DNA of 64,000 bases, from assembly GCF_000373185.1 (NCBI RefSeq), contig NZ_KB890627.1:62001-126000 (forward strand), in the 5' to 3' direction. Positions 8,499 to 17,594 of the stretch are shown here, piece by piece (the stretch's first letter is position 1; the number at the start of each line of letters is the position of its first letter). The DNA comes from Segatella paludivivens DSM 17968 = JCM 13650. Its GTDB lineage: Bacteria; Bacteroidota; Bacteroidia; Bacteroidales; Bacteroidaceae. The position numbers and the translations under genes are program-made. A model generated the notes under the pieces. The model did no database searches, was not told the origin of the DNA, and saw only the letters and a program-made list of their open reading frames with translations.

Positions 8499-9245
8499 TT
8501 ATAACGGATAATCAATAAGACCTAGATTTTCAGCATATCTTATAGCTTCTATTGATGTGTCAACATTAAATTTTTTAAAAATACTCTGTCGATGTATATT
8601 TACAGTATTCACGCTGAAGTGAAGCTTGTCTGATATTTCATTACTTAGTTGTCCTGTACTAATTAACTTTAGAATATCCAATTCTCTTGAAGACAAAATT
8701 ATATCTTTATTATAAAATTCATCTAGAGGAGAAAACACCAAACCAGTTTTAAAATTAACAATTTTAGAGTTAACGATATATGGAGGAGCTTGATTTGGTG
8801 CAATATCAACTATACTTAGACATAACCAAATATTACCCACTTTGTCAAATGCCAATATCATTATTTGTTCTATAACGCGCTGGTATTTCCCTCTTACCAA
8901 AGCTCGATATTCTCTTATTACTTTATTATATTTGGCATTCTTATTATGAGAAAACAAATGCTTGAATGTTGCAATACTATTCTTACAAAGAGCTTCATAA
9001 TCATCTGGATGCACTTTAACTTCAGAATACTCACTGTTTGTCTCCTTAAATAACTCTTTATAATATTCAGACTCATATACATGCTTTTTTCTATAAACAT
9101 CAAAAACAGAAAGAGCACAACCTTTTAAAAAAGTGGAATTTGAAATCTGATCAATATTTGTTTTTATGATTTCTTCCCCTATGCTAGTCTCATCAAATTT
9201 TTGATATTCAAGTAAATTGCAATATTCTTTTTCTAAAGTATTCAT
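8499..9245 (-). CDS. LuxR-family transcriptional regulator with PAS-like sensor
   Basis: A 248-residue protein. Residues 1-175 form an N-terminal region with the look of a PAS-type sensor (FLKGCALSVFDVYRKKHVYES, split, then YPD-like HPDDYEALC). Residues 183-245 are a LuxR/GerE helix-turn-helix: LSSRELDILKLISTGQLSNE, ISDKLHFSVNTVNIHRQSIF, KKFNV. Bacteroidetes carry many such PAS-LuxR regulators. A TATTTTTG box sits 9 bases upstream (9261-9254, minus). Its target is unknown; the MATE gene on the other side of a 400-base gap is a possible one. Confidence 0.85.
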   Translation of the reverse strand: MNTLEKEYCNLLEYQKFDETSIGEEIIKTNIDQISNSTFLKGCALSVFDVYRKKHVYESEYYKELFKETNSEYSEVKVHPDDYEALCKNSIATFKHLFSHNKNAKYNKVIREYRALVRGKYQRVIEQIMILAFDKVGNIWLCLSIVDIAPNQAPPYIVNSKIVNFKTGLVFSPLDEFYNKDIILSSRELDILKLISTGQLSNEISDKLHFSVNTVNIHRQSIFKKFNVDTSIEAIRYAENLGLIDYPL

Positions 9246-9439
9246 ATCGTTTACAAAAATAGAAATAATAATTCATATATGATATATTTTGTGTGCCTTT
9301 ATTTAAAAAATAAGAATCAATTTACTCTGTAGTAGATAAATACGTCTATTTAATATTTTGAATATGTATCTAGTTATTTTATGCTTATATAGATATTTAT
9401 TAATTAGAGTTTTGCTGATATGGTTCACTGATTTTTTTG

Positions 9440-9504
9440 TATCTTTGCACAGATTATTGACAATAGTGAATGTTACTTTGAATGATGTTGCACTCATTGA
9501 GTGC
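9440..9504 (+). promoter_or_regulatory. MATE-gene promoter and structured leader
   Basis: TATCTTTG at 9440-9447 is a -7 box, with TTTG at 9411-9414 as a loosely spaced -33. The leader to the ATG at 9647 would be about 190 bases. It contains a perfect small hairpin, GCACTCA-t-TGAGTGC, at 9490-9504, and a GGATA...TATCC pair around 9540-9560. The open frames across 9303-9617 on either strand look like chance. Confidence 0.45.
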
Positions 9505-9646
9505 GGGTGCATCTTTCTTTCATTGATGGCATATAGGTTGGATATTCTGTGGATTATCCAAGTATGTTTTAAACAATCCCAATATAATAATAAGGCAATG
9601 TATTGCTGATAAGACAAGTAGTTTAGGATACTACAATATATATGAT

Positions 9647-10993
9647 ATGATTAATAAACCTAAAGAACTCGGAACAGAAAGTGTAAGTCGGTTGCTGCTA
9701 AAGTATGCATTGCCTTCAATTGTTGCATCTACAGTGATGTCGATATTTAATATTGTCGACAGTATATTCATTGGACATGGTGTGGGTACACTGGGATTAT
9801 CAGGTTTGGCAGTATTGCTTCCATTGATGAATATGATGGTAGCATTTTCAACACTTATTGCTATAGGTGGTGCCAACTTAATGTCAATAAGGCTGGGACA
9901 AAAAGATTATAAGAGTGCAAATGTCATATTAGGCAATGTTGTTACTTTGAGCATCATTTATGCGACAATACTCAATATTGTATGCTATACGTTTCTTGAT
10001 AAGATCCTTATTTTTTCAGGAGCGTCAGCAGTGACTCTGCCTTATGCACGCAGTTTTATGCAGGTATTTCTTGCAGGTAATATTTTTACGCAACTGTTTT
10101 TTAACCTCAACGCAATGCTGCGCTCTTCGGCTGCTCCACAAAAAGCAATGATTGCCACAATCGGTATGGTGTTTATCGTTGTTATATTAAATCCAATATT
10201 CATCTTTGGATTGAAGATGGGAATGCGTGGAAGTGCTTTGGCTACAGTCTTGTCACAGGGAATCATGCTGTGTTATCAGCTACATCATTTTTATAATAAG
10301 AATAACTGTATTTATTTTCAGAAAGGCATATTCAGATTGCGATGGAATATGATTTCAAAAATGATGTCGATAGGTCTTTCTCCTTTCTTTATGAATCTGA
10401 CAGCATGCGTGGTTGTTATCATTATCACAAATAGTCTGACCCGATATGGAGGTGATATGGCTGTAGGAGCTTATGGAATAATTAATCGTTTCTTATTCTT
10501 CTTTGTAATGATTATCATCGGACTTATGCAAGGCATGCAACCAATTGTAGGCTATAATTATGGAGCAAAATTATATAACAGAGCTTTTAAGGTGCTGAAA
10601 CTGTCTATTATGTTCGCCACTTTTATATCAGTTATAGGGTTCTTGCTCGGAGAATTTTGCCCACACATGATTACATCTCTGTTTACCACTGACAAGCAAC
10701 TTACAGAGATTTCTGCATCAGGTATGAGAATAATGATGATGGCAGTACCTCTACTCGGTACTCAGGTTATTTCAACAGGTTTCTTTCAGAGCATTGGCTA
10801 TGTAAAAACAGCCATATTCTTATCATTGCTTCGGCAGTTAATTCTGATCATACCAGCATTGCTTGTTTTCCCATTATTCTTTGGGCTAAATGGTATTTGG
10901 ATGAGCATACCGGTAAGCGATACGTTGGCTACAATTATATCTGTCACAATATTGATATATAATTACAGACAACTTAAAAAACTAGCTAATTGA
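9647..10993 (+). CDS. MATE-family multidrug/Na+ antiporter
   Basis: A 448-residue inner-membrane protein with about twelve hydrophobic spans and the two-lobe MATE layout. The first span pair contains LLKYALPSIVASTVMSIFNI and DSIFIGHGVGTLGLSG, the classic MATE start. The second half repeats it (MISKMMSIGLSPFFMNLTA). GLMQGMQPIVGYNYGAK near 285-301 is a strong family motif. It exports cationic drugs or toxic metabolites using Na+ or H+. Start: ATG at 9647 follows an AT-rich leader, and MINKPKELGTESV is the usual N-terminus in Bacteroidetes. It is a single-gene unit. Confidence 0.93.
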   Translation: MINKPKELGTESVSRLLLKYALPSIVASTVMSIFNIVDSIFIGHGVGTLGLSGLAVLLPLMNMMVAFSTLIAIGGANLMSIRLGQKDYKSANVILGNVVTLSIIYATILNIVCYTFLDKILIFSGASAVTLPYARSFMQVFLAGNIFTQLFFNLNAMLRSSAAPQKAMIATIGMVFIVVILNPIFIFGLKMGMRGSALATVLSQGIMLCYQLHHFYNKNNCIYFQKGIFRLRWNMISKMMSIGLSPFFMNLTACVVVIIITNSLTRYGGDMAVGAYGIINRFLFFFVMIIIGLMQGMQPIVGYNYGAKLYNRAFKVLKLSIMFATFISVIGFLLGEFCPHMITSLFTTDKQLTEISASGMRIMMMAVPLLGTQVISTGFFQSIGYVKTAIFLSLLRQLILIIPALLVFPLFFGLNGIWMSIPVSDTLATIISVTILIYNYRQLKKLAN

Positions 10994-11079
10994 TATGATG
11001 GGCGCACTTAAATAGTACGCCCATATCGTTTATATTTAATGAAATAAAGAATTGAGGTTGTGATAAGCTAAAATTTCTG

Positions 11080-11087
11080 TATATTTG
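11080..11087 (+). promoter_or_regulatory. SDR-gene promoter -7 box
   Basis: TATATTTG, 75 bases before the dehydrogenase ATG, has a GGTTGTG segment 19 bases upstream (11056-11062) as a plausible -33. Confidence 0.55.
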
Positions 11088-11161
11088 CAAGAGCATAGAC
11101 AACAGTATTTTTTATTATTGCATGTTTGCATATCATAAATTAATAATATAGAAATCATAAT

Positions 11162-11941
11162 ATGAAAAAGATTGCATTGATAACAGGAGCTACGAGTGGC
11201 ATTGGTGAAGCATGTGCCCTTCGTTTCTCTAAAGGAGGATACGACTTGGTACTTACAGGTCGTAATCAGAGCAAATTAGATTTATTGCAGAGCCGTCTTA
11301 ATGCTGATGGTACCGATGTGAAGTTGCTCAACTTCGATGTTCGTGACCGTAACTCAGCAACAGAGGCTGTAAATACACTGACAGGCAAATGGCGTGATAT
11401 AGACGTACTCATTAACAATGCTGGACTGGCATTAGGTTTGGAAAAAGAATACGAACTTGACCCAGAGAAATGGGAGACGATGATAGATACTAATATCAAG
11501 GGTATGCTTACAATGACTCACCTTGTAGTTCCGCATATGGTAGAGCGTAATCGTGGTCATGTGATCAATATGGGCAGTCTTGCCGGTGAAGCAGCTTATC
11601 CGGGCGGTAATGTATATTGCGCAACTAAGTCAGCCGTTAAAGCCATCAGTGATGGTCTTCGTATCGACTTAGCTGACACATGTATAAGAGTTACCAATAT
11701 CAAACCAGGATTGGTAGAGACAAACTTCAGTGTTACCAGATTTTATGGTGACAAATGCAAAGCTGATAATGTATATAATGGTATTCATCCGCTTAGCGGT
11801 GAAGATATAGCCGATGTTGCTTTCTATGCAGCGAGTGCACCCGAGCATGTGCAAATAGCTGAAGTCCTTGTTCTTGCTACACATCAGGCTAATAGCTATG
11901 TGGTTAGTAAAGATCCTAACAGAAAAGAAACTTTAGGCTAG
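11162..11941 (+). CDS. Short-chain dehydrogenase/reductase (YdfG-like)
   Basis: A 259-residue classical SDR. The Rossmann motif TGATSGIGEAC is at residues 8-18, NNAGLALG near 86, catalytic Ser in NMGSLAGEAAYPGG near 140 and YCATK (catalytic Tyr and Lys) near 155. The TGRN segment after beta-2 favours NADP(H). It resembles the YdfG/serine-3-dehydrogenase group that reduces 3-hydroxy acids or malonic semialdehyde; the true substrate is uncertain. It is expressed from its own promoter and ends at a perfect hairpin terminator. Confidence 0.9.
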   Translation: MKKIALITGATSGIGEACALRFSKGGYDLVLTGRNQSKLDLLQSRLNADGTDVKLLNFDVRDRNSATEAVNTLTGKWRDIDVLINNAGLALGLEKEYELDPEKWETMIDTNIKGMLTMTHLVVPHMVERNRGHVINMGSLAGEAAYPGGNVYCATKSAVKAISDGLRIDLADTCIRVTNIKPGLVETNFSVTRFYGDKCKADNVYNGIHPLSGEDIADVAFYAASAPEHVQIAEVLVLATHQANSYVVSKDPNRKETLG

Positions 11942-11950
11942 ATATTTATC

Positions 11951-11981
11951 TTGAACTGTTCGGAATTTCCGAACAGTTCAA
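11951..11981 (+). terminator. Perfect hairpin after SDR gene
   Basis: TTGAACTGTTCGGAA (11951-11965) pairs exactly with TTCCGAACAGTTCAA (11967-11981). The same sequence theme recurs imperfectly after the methyltransferase gene. Confidence 0.75.
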
Positions 11982-12041
11982 TAACACACTCAGATAAAGT
12001 GTTACGTATATATTCATAATAAGAGACAACGTTATATAAAA

Positions 12042-12725
12042 ATGGACGAAAAAAGTAATGTCCCAATAACTAAGGCATGGGATTGGAGTAAAAACACAGA
12101 TAACTATTGGAGAACGCCTTGTATTGAAAGTGCTTTTTTGGCAGAGCGTTGGAATGCTGAAAACTTCAACAGTTTATTAGATTTAGGATGCGGTTTGGGC
12201 AGGCACACTGTTTACATGGGGAAGCATGGTTTTAAAGTTACAGCATTTGATTTATCTGATGAAGCGGTCGAATCAACACGGAACTGGGCTGATAAAGAGA
12301 ATCTGAATATTGAAACATATAAAGGGAACATGCTCTCTTTACCCTTTCATGATAATAGCTTTGACTGTATTATTGCTTATAATGTTATTTATCATACAGA
12401 TACTATTGGTTTCGAAACAATACTTGATGAAATTCAAAGGATTTTACGTCCAAATGGGGAAGTGTTTTTGACATTAATATCAAAATCCACATGGTCTTTT
12501 GTACATTTAGATAAAGCCAAGGTGCTGGATAAAAATACAATTCTACGTAATGAGAATGAAACTGGTGAAGATATTCCGCATTTTTATGTGGATATCAACG
12601 ATATAAAAAACCTATTCACTAACTTTGAATTCGTTCGTCCACCGGTAGAAGAGCATGATTACGACATGGAGGATCCTAATAAATATTCGGTTCACTGGAA
12701 AGTTATTGTGAAAAAGAAAAATTGA
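12042..12725 (+). CDS. SAM-dependent methyltransferase (class I)
   Basis: A 227-residue soluble enzyme. Motif I, LLDLGCGLGRHTVYMGKHG, lies near residues 46-64, the acidic end of beta-2 (VTAFDLSDEAV) near 68 and motif IV (FDCIIAYNVIYH) near 108. This is a Methyltransf_11/25 fold using S-adenosylmethionine; the methyl acceptor cannot be told from sequence. The C-terminal third (DIPHFYVDINDIKNLFTNFEF) is typical of small-molecule methyltransferases annotated near TehB. It stands alone between two hairpin terminators. Confidence 0.88.
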   Translation: MDEKSNVPITKAWDWSKNTDNYWRTPCIESAFLAERWNAENFNSLLDLGCGLGRHTVYMGKHGFKVTAFDLSDEAVESTRNWADKENLNIETYKGNMLSLPFHDNSFDCIIAYNVIYHTDTIGFETILDEIQRILRPNGEVFLTLISKSTWSFVHLDKAKVLDKNTILRNENETGEDIPHFYVDINDIKNLFTNFEFVRPPVEEHDYDMEDPNKYSVHWKVIVKKKN

Positions 12726-12760
12726 TTTTGAACTGCTCGAAAATTCCTAACAGTTCAAAA
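12726..12760. terminator. Hairpin between methyltransferase and HAD remnant
   Basis: TTTTGAACTG (12726-12735) pairs with CAGTTCAAAA (12751-12760). It overlaps the stop codon of the minus-strand HAD fragment and can act in both directions. Confidence 0.65.
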
Positions 12761-13049
12761 TATCAGAAGGCTTTTCAAGTTCATATTTGCACGGTATGTC
12801 CTTTTTGCCATTACTCCAAGTAGCTAAAGCAAAGTCTACATGAGAGTTGATGGCGCATTGACTATCATAAGCAGAATCTCCTATGTACAAAGTGTCAGCT
12901 GGTGTAGCTCCAGTTCTATTAAAGTATGCGAGTATTGGTTCTGCAGACGGTTTCGGGTTAACTGTATCTGTAACACAAATGTATATCGTTTTATATAACG
13001 TGAATTTTGTTTGTAATAGCGCAAAGATAGTGCTTTTTATAAAATAGGC
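12747..13049 (-). pseudogene. HAD-family phosphatase, C-terminal remnant
   Basis: The minus-strand frame from a stop at 13052 to the TAG at 12749-12747 has no usable start. It reads as the second half of a phosphoglycolate-phosphatase-like HAD: VNPKPSAEPILAYF (HAD motif III Lys), then ADTLYIGDSAYDSQCA (motif IV, GD-S-x-x-D), then a FALATWSNG ending. The N-terminal DxDGT nucleophile motif is absent, so the enzyme would be inactive. It looks like a gene whose 5' half was lost; the replacement upstream sequence belongs to the efflux-operon leader. Confidence 0.75.
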
Positions 13050-13103
13050 TCAATAATTATTGTAAAAAGTTACTTATAAAACTATGAAAAGCAATTTTTT
13101 TAT

Positions 13104-13312
13104 TATATTTGCAAATGTATTAACATCTAACTTGTTGCGAGAACAATAACCACAATAAGGTTTATTCAGTTATTAAAGTATTTTGATGGCGAGAGTTACC
13201 CTCTTGTTTTATCATGAAACCACATAAGAAGTATATTAGAAACTTTTAATTTCACTTTAAGTTCTTTTAATCGATTATTATGGTTTTAATCGTTTAAATA
13301 TAAGTAATTTTG
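13104..13312 (+). promoter_or_regulatory. Efflux-operon promoter region with dyad
   Basis: Two -7 boxes occur: TATATTTG at 13104-13111 and TAATTTTG at 13305-13312, the latter 30 bases before the ATG. An inverted repeat CGATTA...TAATCG (13272-13292) lies just upstream of the second box, where a repressor could block it. No regulator gene is adjacent. The rest of 13050-13341 shows nothing coding. Confidence 0.45.
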
Positions 13313-13341
13313 CATCATAAATTTATTTATTTCGTTAAAAT

Positions 13342-14421
13342 ATGAATAAACAAATACTTATGCTTGCCGTTGGTATGGCACTGATAACAATAAGTTGTAA
13401 ATCGACAAAGGAAAAGGATGTATCTGCTGTTTATTCAGTTACGACTCCAGAGGTAACAAACACATCTGTCTCAAAAGACTATGTAGCGAACATACAGTCG
13501 CAGAAAAATATTGAGATAAGAGCTCAACAAGGTGGTATATTACGTGATATATATGTTGATGAAGGTCAGATGGTGAGAGCCGGACAGCCTTTGTTTCGTA
13601 TTGCTTTAGTTGGAGCACAACAAGAAGTGGAAAAGTCTAAGGCAGAAGCAGAACAAGCTCGCATAGACTTGCAAAATACTTCTACTTTGGCGGCTAATAA
13701 TATCGTGTCAAAGAATGCACGTAAGATGGCACGTGCGAAGTTGAACTCTGCTATGGCTGATTATCGTCTTGCCAGTGAGCGCAAGCAGTTGTCACTTATA
13801 ACTGCGCCTTTTACAGGTATAATAGGTAGAATACCTAATAAACGAGGAAGTTTACTTCAAGACGGTGACTTGATTTCAACTCTTTCTGATAACACTAATA
13901 TATATGCTTATTTTAATGTTTCAGAACCTGAATATCTTGATTACCAACAGCATGCTGCAGAAAGAAACAAACTTCCATTAACTCTTATTCTTGCAAACGG
14001 AACTACTTTCCCTGTAAAAGGACATTTCCAAAACGTAGAAGGTGAGTTTGACAATGGAACAGGTAATATTGCTTTCCGTGCAAAGTTTACCAATGTGAAT
14101 CGTATTCTAAGAAACGGTGAAACAGGAACTGTAAGAATGAATATTCCTGCAAGGAACGTAATGGTAATTCCTCAGCAGTCAACCTATGAAATACAAGATA
14201 AGAAATATGTGTTTGTTGTTGATGCTCGTGGTTATGTTCATGCGCGTCCTATAAAAATAGCTTTTGAAAAGCAGAATGTATATATAGTAACAGGAGGCTT
14301 GTCAATTAATGACAAGATTCTGGTAGACGGTATACAAAAGGTGAATGATGGTGATCGCATATCAATACGTTATAAGAGCCCGGCTGAAGTAATGCAGTCT
14401 ATCAAATTAAATGCCAACTAA
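13342..14421 (+). CDS. RND efflux periplasmic adaptor (membrane fusion protein)
   Basis: A 359-residue AcrA/MexA-type adaptor. A lipoprotein signal ends at ITISC (Cys20), anchoring it to the membrane. Then come the lipoyl/barrel-sandwich half (NIEIRAQQGGILRDIYVDEG), a coiled-coil hairpin (residues about 90-140), the second lipoyl half (ITAPFTGIIGRI) and a C-terminal beta-barrel/MP domain (TVRMNIPARNVMVIPQQS). It bridges the inner-membrane pump and the outer-membrane channel encoded next. acrB starts 2 bases after its stop. Confidence 0.94.
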   Translation: MNKQILMLAVGMALITISCKSTKEKDVSAVYSVTTPEVTNTSVSKDYVANIQSQKNIEIRAQQGGILRDIYVDEGQMVRAGQPLFRIALVGAQQEVEKSKAEAEQARIDLQNTSTLAANNIVSKNARKMARAKLNSAMADYRLASERKQLSLITAPFTGIIGRIPNKRGSLLQDGDLISTLSDNTNIYAYFNVSEPEYLDYQQHAAERNKLPLTLILANGTTFPVKGHFQNVEGEFDNGTGNIAFRAKFTNVNRILRNGETGTVRMNIPARNVMVIPQQSTYEIQDKKYVFVVDARGYVHARPIKIAFEKQNVYIVTGGLSINDKILVDGIQKVNDGDRISIRYKSPAEVMQSIKLNAN

Positions 14422-14423
14422 TT

Positions 14424-17400
14424 ATGTTCAAGAAGTTTATTCGCAGACCGGTTCTTGCAATCGTCGTTTCTCTTGTCATTGTGTTTATAGGTGTGTTGTC
14501 ATTGCTCAACTTGCCTATTACTCAATATCCTTCTATCTCACCTCCAAAAGTTAATGTTGTCGCTGATTATCCTGGTGCCAACAATGAATTGCTGATAAAA
14601 TCGGTAGTAATTCCTTTGGAACAGGTTCTTAATGGTGTCCCTGGCATGAAATATATTGAGTCTAATGCCGGTAATGATGGTGAGGGTGAAATAAATGTAG
14701 TGTTTAAATTAGGAACAGATCCTAATGTTGATGCTATTAATGTACAAAACAGAGTGTCGGCAGCAACAAATAAGTTGCCGCCAGCCGTTATACGTGAAGG
14801 TGTTAAGATTTCTCGTGAGGAACCTAACATCCTGATGTATATAAACCTATACAGTAATGATCCTAAAGCTGACCAGAAATTCCTTTTCAACTATGCTGAT
14901 ATAAATATTTCTCCGGAGTTGAAACGTGTTGATGGTGTGGGTGACTTGGATATCCTTGGTACACGTAACTATGCGATGCGTGTATGGTTGAAGCCAGATA
15001 AACTTACCGCCTATAATTTGTCAGCTGATGATGTAAATCAGGCTTTGGAAGATCAGAGTATAGAAGCTTCACCAGGAAAACTTGGCGAGAGTTCGGGTAA
15101 ACGAGCAGAGAGCTTTGAGTATGTGTTGAAATATCCAGGACGTTATACTACCCCTGAAGAGTATGGAAACATCATATTGAAGTCAAATCCCAACGGTCAG
15201 TTTGTACGTTTAAAAGATGTAGCCACAATTGATTTCGGTACAGAGATGTATGATATCTATTCTACTCTTAACGGACATCCATCAGCTGCCATAACCTTGA
15301 AACAGGCTTATGGTTCGAATGCGCGTGATGTAATTCATGATGTAAAGAAAACAATGGCGAGACTTCAGAAAGATATGCCTAAAGGTATGCACTATGAAGT
15401 TAGTTATGATATAAGTCGATTCCTGGATGCGTCAATAGAAAAAGTTATCCATACACTTTTTGAGGCGTTCATACTTGTAGCAATCGTAGTGTTTGTCTTC
15501 CTTGGTGACTGGCGCTCGGCAATCATTCCTTGTATGGCTGTGCCAGTATCATTGATAGGAAGTTTTGCTGTGATGTCGGCGTTCGGCATAACGCTGAATA
15601 TGATATCCCTCTTTGCCCTTGTCATGGCGATAGGTATAGTGGTGGATGACGCCATAGTGGTGATTGAGGCTGTCAACGTAAAGATAGCCACGGAACATCT
15701 CCCGCCTTTGGAGGCCACGCAGGAAGCGATGAAAGAAATCAGTGGTGCTATCGTTGCGATAACGCTTGTAATGGCATCGGTATTTATTCCTGTTGCCTTT
15801 ATGGGAGGACCTGAAGGTATGTTCTATCGTCAGTTCTCTATCACAATGGCATCAAGTATTATTCTTTCAGGATTTGTTGCTTTGACACTTACTCCTGCAC
15901 TATGTGCACTTATATTGACTAGAGAACAGGAGCAAAATCTTAGAAAGTCGTGGCTTCATAAAGTTCTTGATAAGTTTAATGCTGGTTTCAACAAAGGTGT
16001 GATCGGGTATGATAAGGTGTTGCAGCGTACTGTTTCCAACAAATTTGTCACATTACCGTTACTTTTGTTATTCTGTGCAATAGCATTCTTTGTGAATAAT
16101 TCAGTTCCATCTGGTTTCATTCCAGAAGAGGACCAAGGTATGGTATATGCCGTGATTGAGACGCCGCCAGGTTCAACAATAGAACGAACTAATCTGGTTG
16201 CACATCAGTTATTAAATATAGTTGAGAAAGAAGAGGGCGTTCAGAGTGTTTCTTCTCTTGCAGGTTATGAAATACTATCAGAGGGAACAAGTGCCAATTC
16301 TGGTTCTTGTCTGATAAACCTGAAGTCATGGAAAGACCGTAAGCATACAGCAAAGGAGATCATTGCTGATCTTGAAAAGAAATGCGTTGCTATAACGGGA
16401 GCTCATATAGAGTTCTTCCAACCACCTTCGATACCTGGTTATGGTGCTGCGTCTGGATTTGAACTTCGATTGCTTGATAAGACTGGTAATAATGACTATC
16501 ACCAAATGGAAAAGGTGAGCAAGGACTTTGTTAAGGAACTTAATAAGAGACCAGAGATTGGTTCTGCTTTCACGTTCTATTCAGCAAGTTACCCACAATA
16601 TATGCTGCGCATTAATAATGATATTGCTGAGCAAAAAGGCGTTTCTATAGGTTCTGCTATGGATAATATGTCAACATTGATTGGTTCAGATTATGAGACA
16701 GGATTCATACGCTTTGGAAAGCCATATAAGGTAATCGTTCAGGCAAGTCCGCAGTATCGTGCATATCCGCAGAACCTTATGGGACTGACGGTGAAGAATA
16801 ATCAGGGCGATATGGTGCCTTATGCTGACTTCATGCAACTGCAAAAGGTTTATGGTATGAGTGAAATCACACGTCATAATCTTTATAACTCTGCTGAGGT
16901 TACTGGTTCACCAGCATCTGGATGTAGTAGTGGTCAGGCAATTAAGGCAATAGAAGAGGTAGCTGCAAAGAAATTACCTCATGGATTTGATTATGACTGG
17001 GCTGGTATTTCAAAAGACGAAGTAGATCAAGGTAATCAGGCAATACTGATATTCGTAATCTGTCTGGTCTTTGTATATCTTATCCTGTCGGCACAGTATG
17101 AGAACTTCATACTTCCGTTACCTATCATAACATGTCTGCCAGCCGGAATATGCGGTGCATTCATATTCCTAAAACTTTTGGGGTTGGAGAATAATATCTA
17201 TGCACAGGTGGCGATGGTTATGCTGATAGGACTGCTGGGAAAGAACGCGGTGCTGATGGTGGAATATTCCGTCCAACGCAGAAATCTAGGAATGACGATT
17301 CGGCAGGCGGCGATTGAGGGAGCGATTGCTCGATTCCGTCCTATATTGATGACTTCGTTTGCCTTTATTGCCGGACTTATACCTTTGGTATTTGCAAGCG

Positions 17401-17594
17401 GTGCAGGTGCGATAGGAAACCGTACTATTGGTAGTGCTGCAGTTGGAGGTATGTTGTTCGGAACATTCTTTGGACTGATAATAATTCCTGGTTTGTATTA
17501 TATCTTTGGAACTATGGCAGAGAAAGTCAAGATGGTTAAATATCAGCGAGATAAACCTCTGACAGAAACAAAAGACAAAAAGTATAAGAAATGA
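14424..17594 (+). CDS. RND multidrug efflux transporter (HAE1, AcrB-type)
   Basis: A 1056-residue, twelve-span inner-membrane proton/drug antiporter. The N-terminus FKKFIRRPVLAIVVSLVIVF is typical. The proton-relay Asp pair is in GIVVDDAIVVIEAV (near residue 405) and the matching Lys in GLLGKNAVLMVEY (near 942). The two large periplasmic loops follow spans 1 and 7. The length is normal for HAE1 pumps. Its stop overlaps the start of the outer-membrane factor by 4 bases. Substrate range cannot be read from sequence. Confidence 0.96.
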   Translation: MFKKFIRRPVLAIVVSLVIVFIGVLSLLNLPITQYPSISPPKVNVVADYPGANNELLIKSVVIPLEQVLNGVPGMKYIESNAGNDGEGEINVVFKLGTDPNVDAINVQNRVSAATNKLPPAVIREGVKISREEPNILMYINLYSNDPKADQKFLFNYADINISPELKRVDGVGDLDILGTRNYAMRVWLKPDKLTAYNLSADDVNQALEDQSIEASPGKLGESSGKRAESFEYVLKYPGRYTTPEEYGNIILKSNPNGQFVRLKDVATIDFGTEMYDIYSTLNGHPSAAITLKQAYGSNARDVIHDVKKTMARLQKDMPKGMHYEVSYDISRFLDASIEKVIHTLFEAFILVAIVVFVFLGDWRSAIIPCMAVPVSLIGSFAVMSAFGITLNMISLFALVMAIGIVVDDAIVVIEAVNVKIATEHLPPLEATQEAMKEISGAIVAITLVMASVFIPVAFMGGPEGMFYRQFSITMASSIILSGFVALTLTPALCALILTREQEQNLRKSWLHKVLDKFNAGFNKGVIGYDKVLQRTVSNKFVTLPLLLLFCAIAFFVNNSVPSGFIPEEDQGMVYAVIETPPGSTIERTNLVAHQLLNIVEKEEGVQSVSSLAGYEILSEGTSANSGSCLINLKSWKDRKHTAKEIIADLEKKCVAITGAHIEFFQPPSIPGYGAASGFELRLLDKTGNNDYHQMEKVSKDFVKELNKRPEIGSAFTFYSASYPQYMLRINNDIAEQKGVSIGSAMDNMSTLIGSDYETGFIRFGKPYKVIVQASPQYRAYPQNLMGLTVKNNQGDMVPYADFMQLQKVYGMSEITRHNLYNSAEVTGSPASGCSSGQAIKAIEEVAAKKLPHGFDYDWAGISKDEVDQGNQAILIFVICLVFVYLILSAQYENFILPLPIITCLPAGICGAFIFLKLLGLENNIYAQVAMVMLIGLLGKNAVLMVEYSVQRRNLGMTIRQAAIEGAIARFRPILMTSFAFIAGLIPLVFASGAGAIGNRTIGSAAVGGMLFGTFFGLIIIPGLYYIFGTMAEKVKMVKYQRDKPLTETKDKKYKK

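Noticed and set aside
9303..9617. Overlapping frames on both strands before the MATE gene
   Set aside because: Both look like translations of an AT-rich leader; the promoter and hairpins explain the region better.
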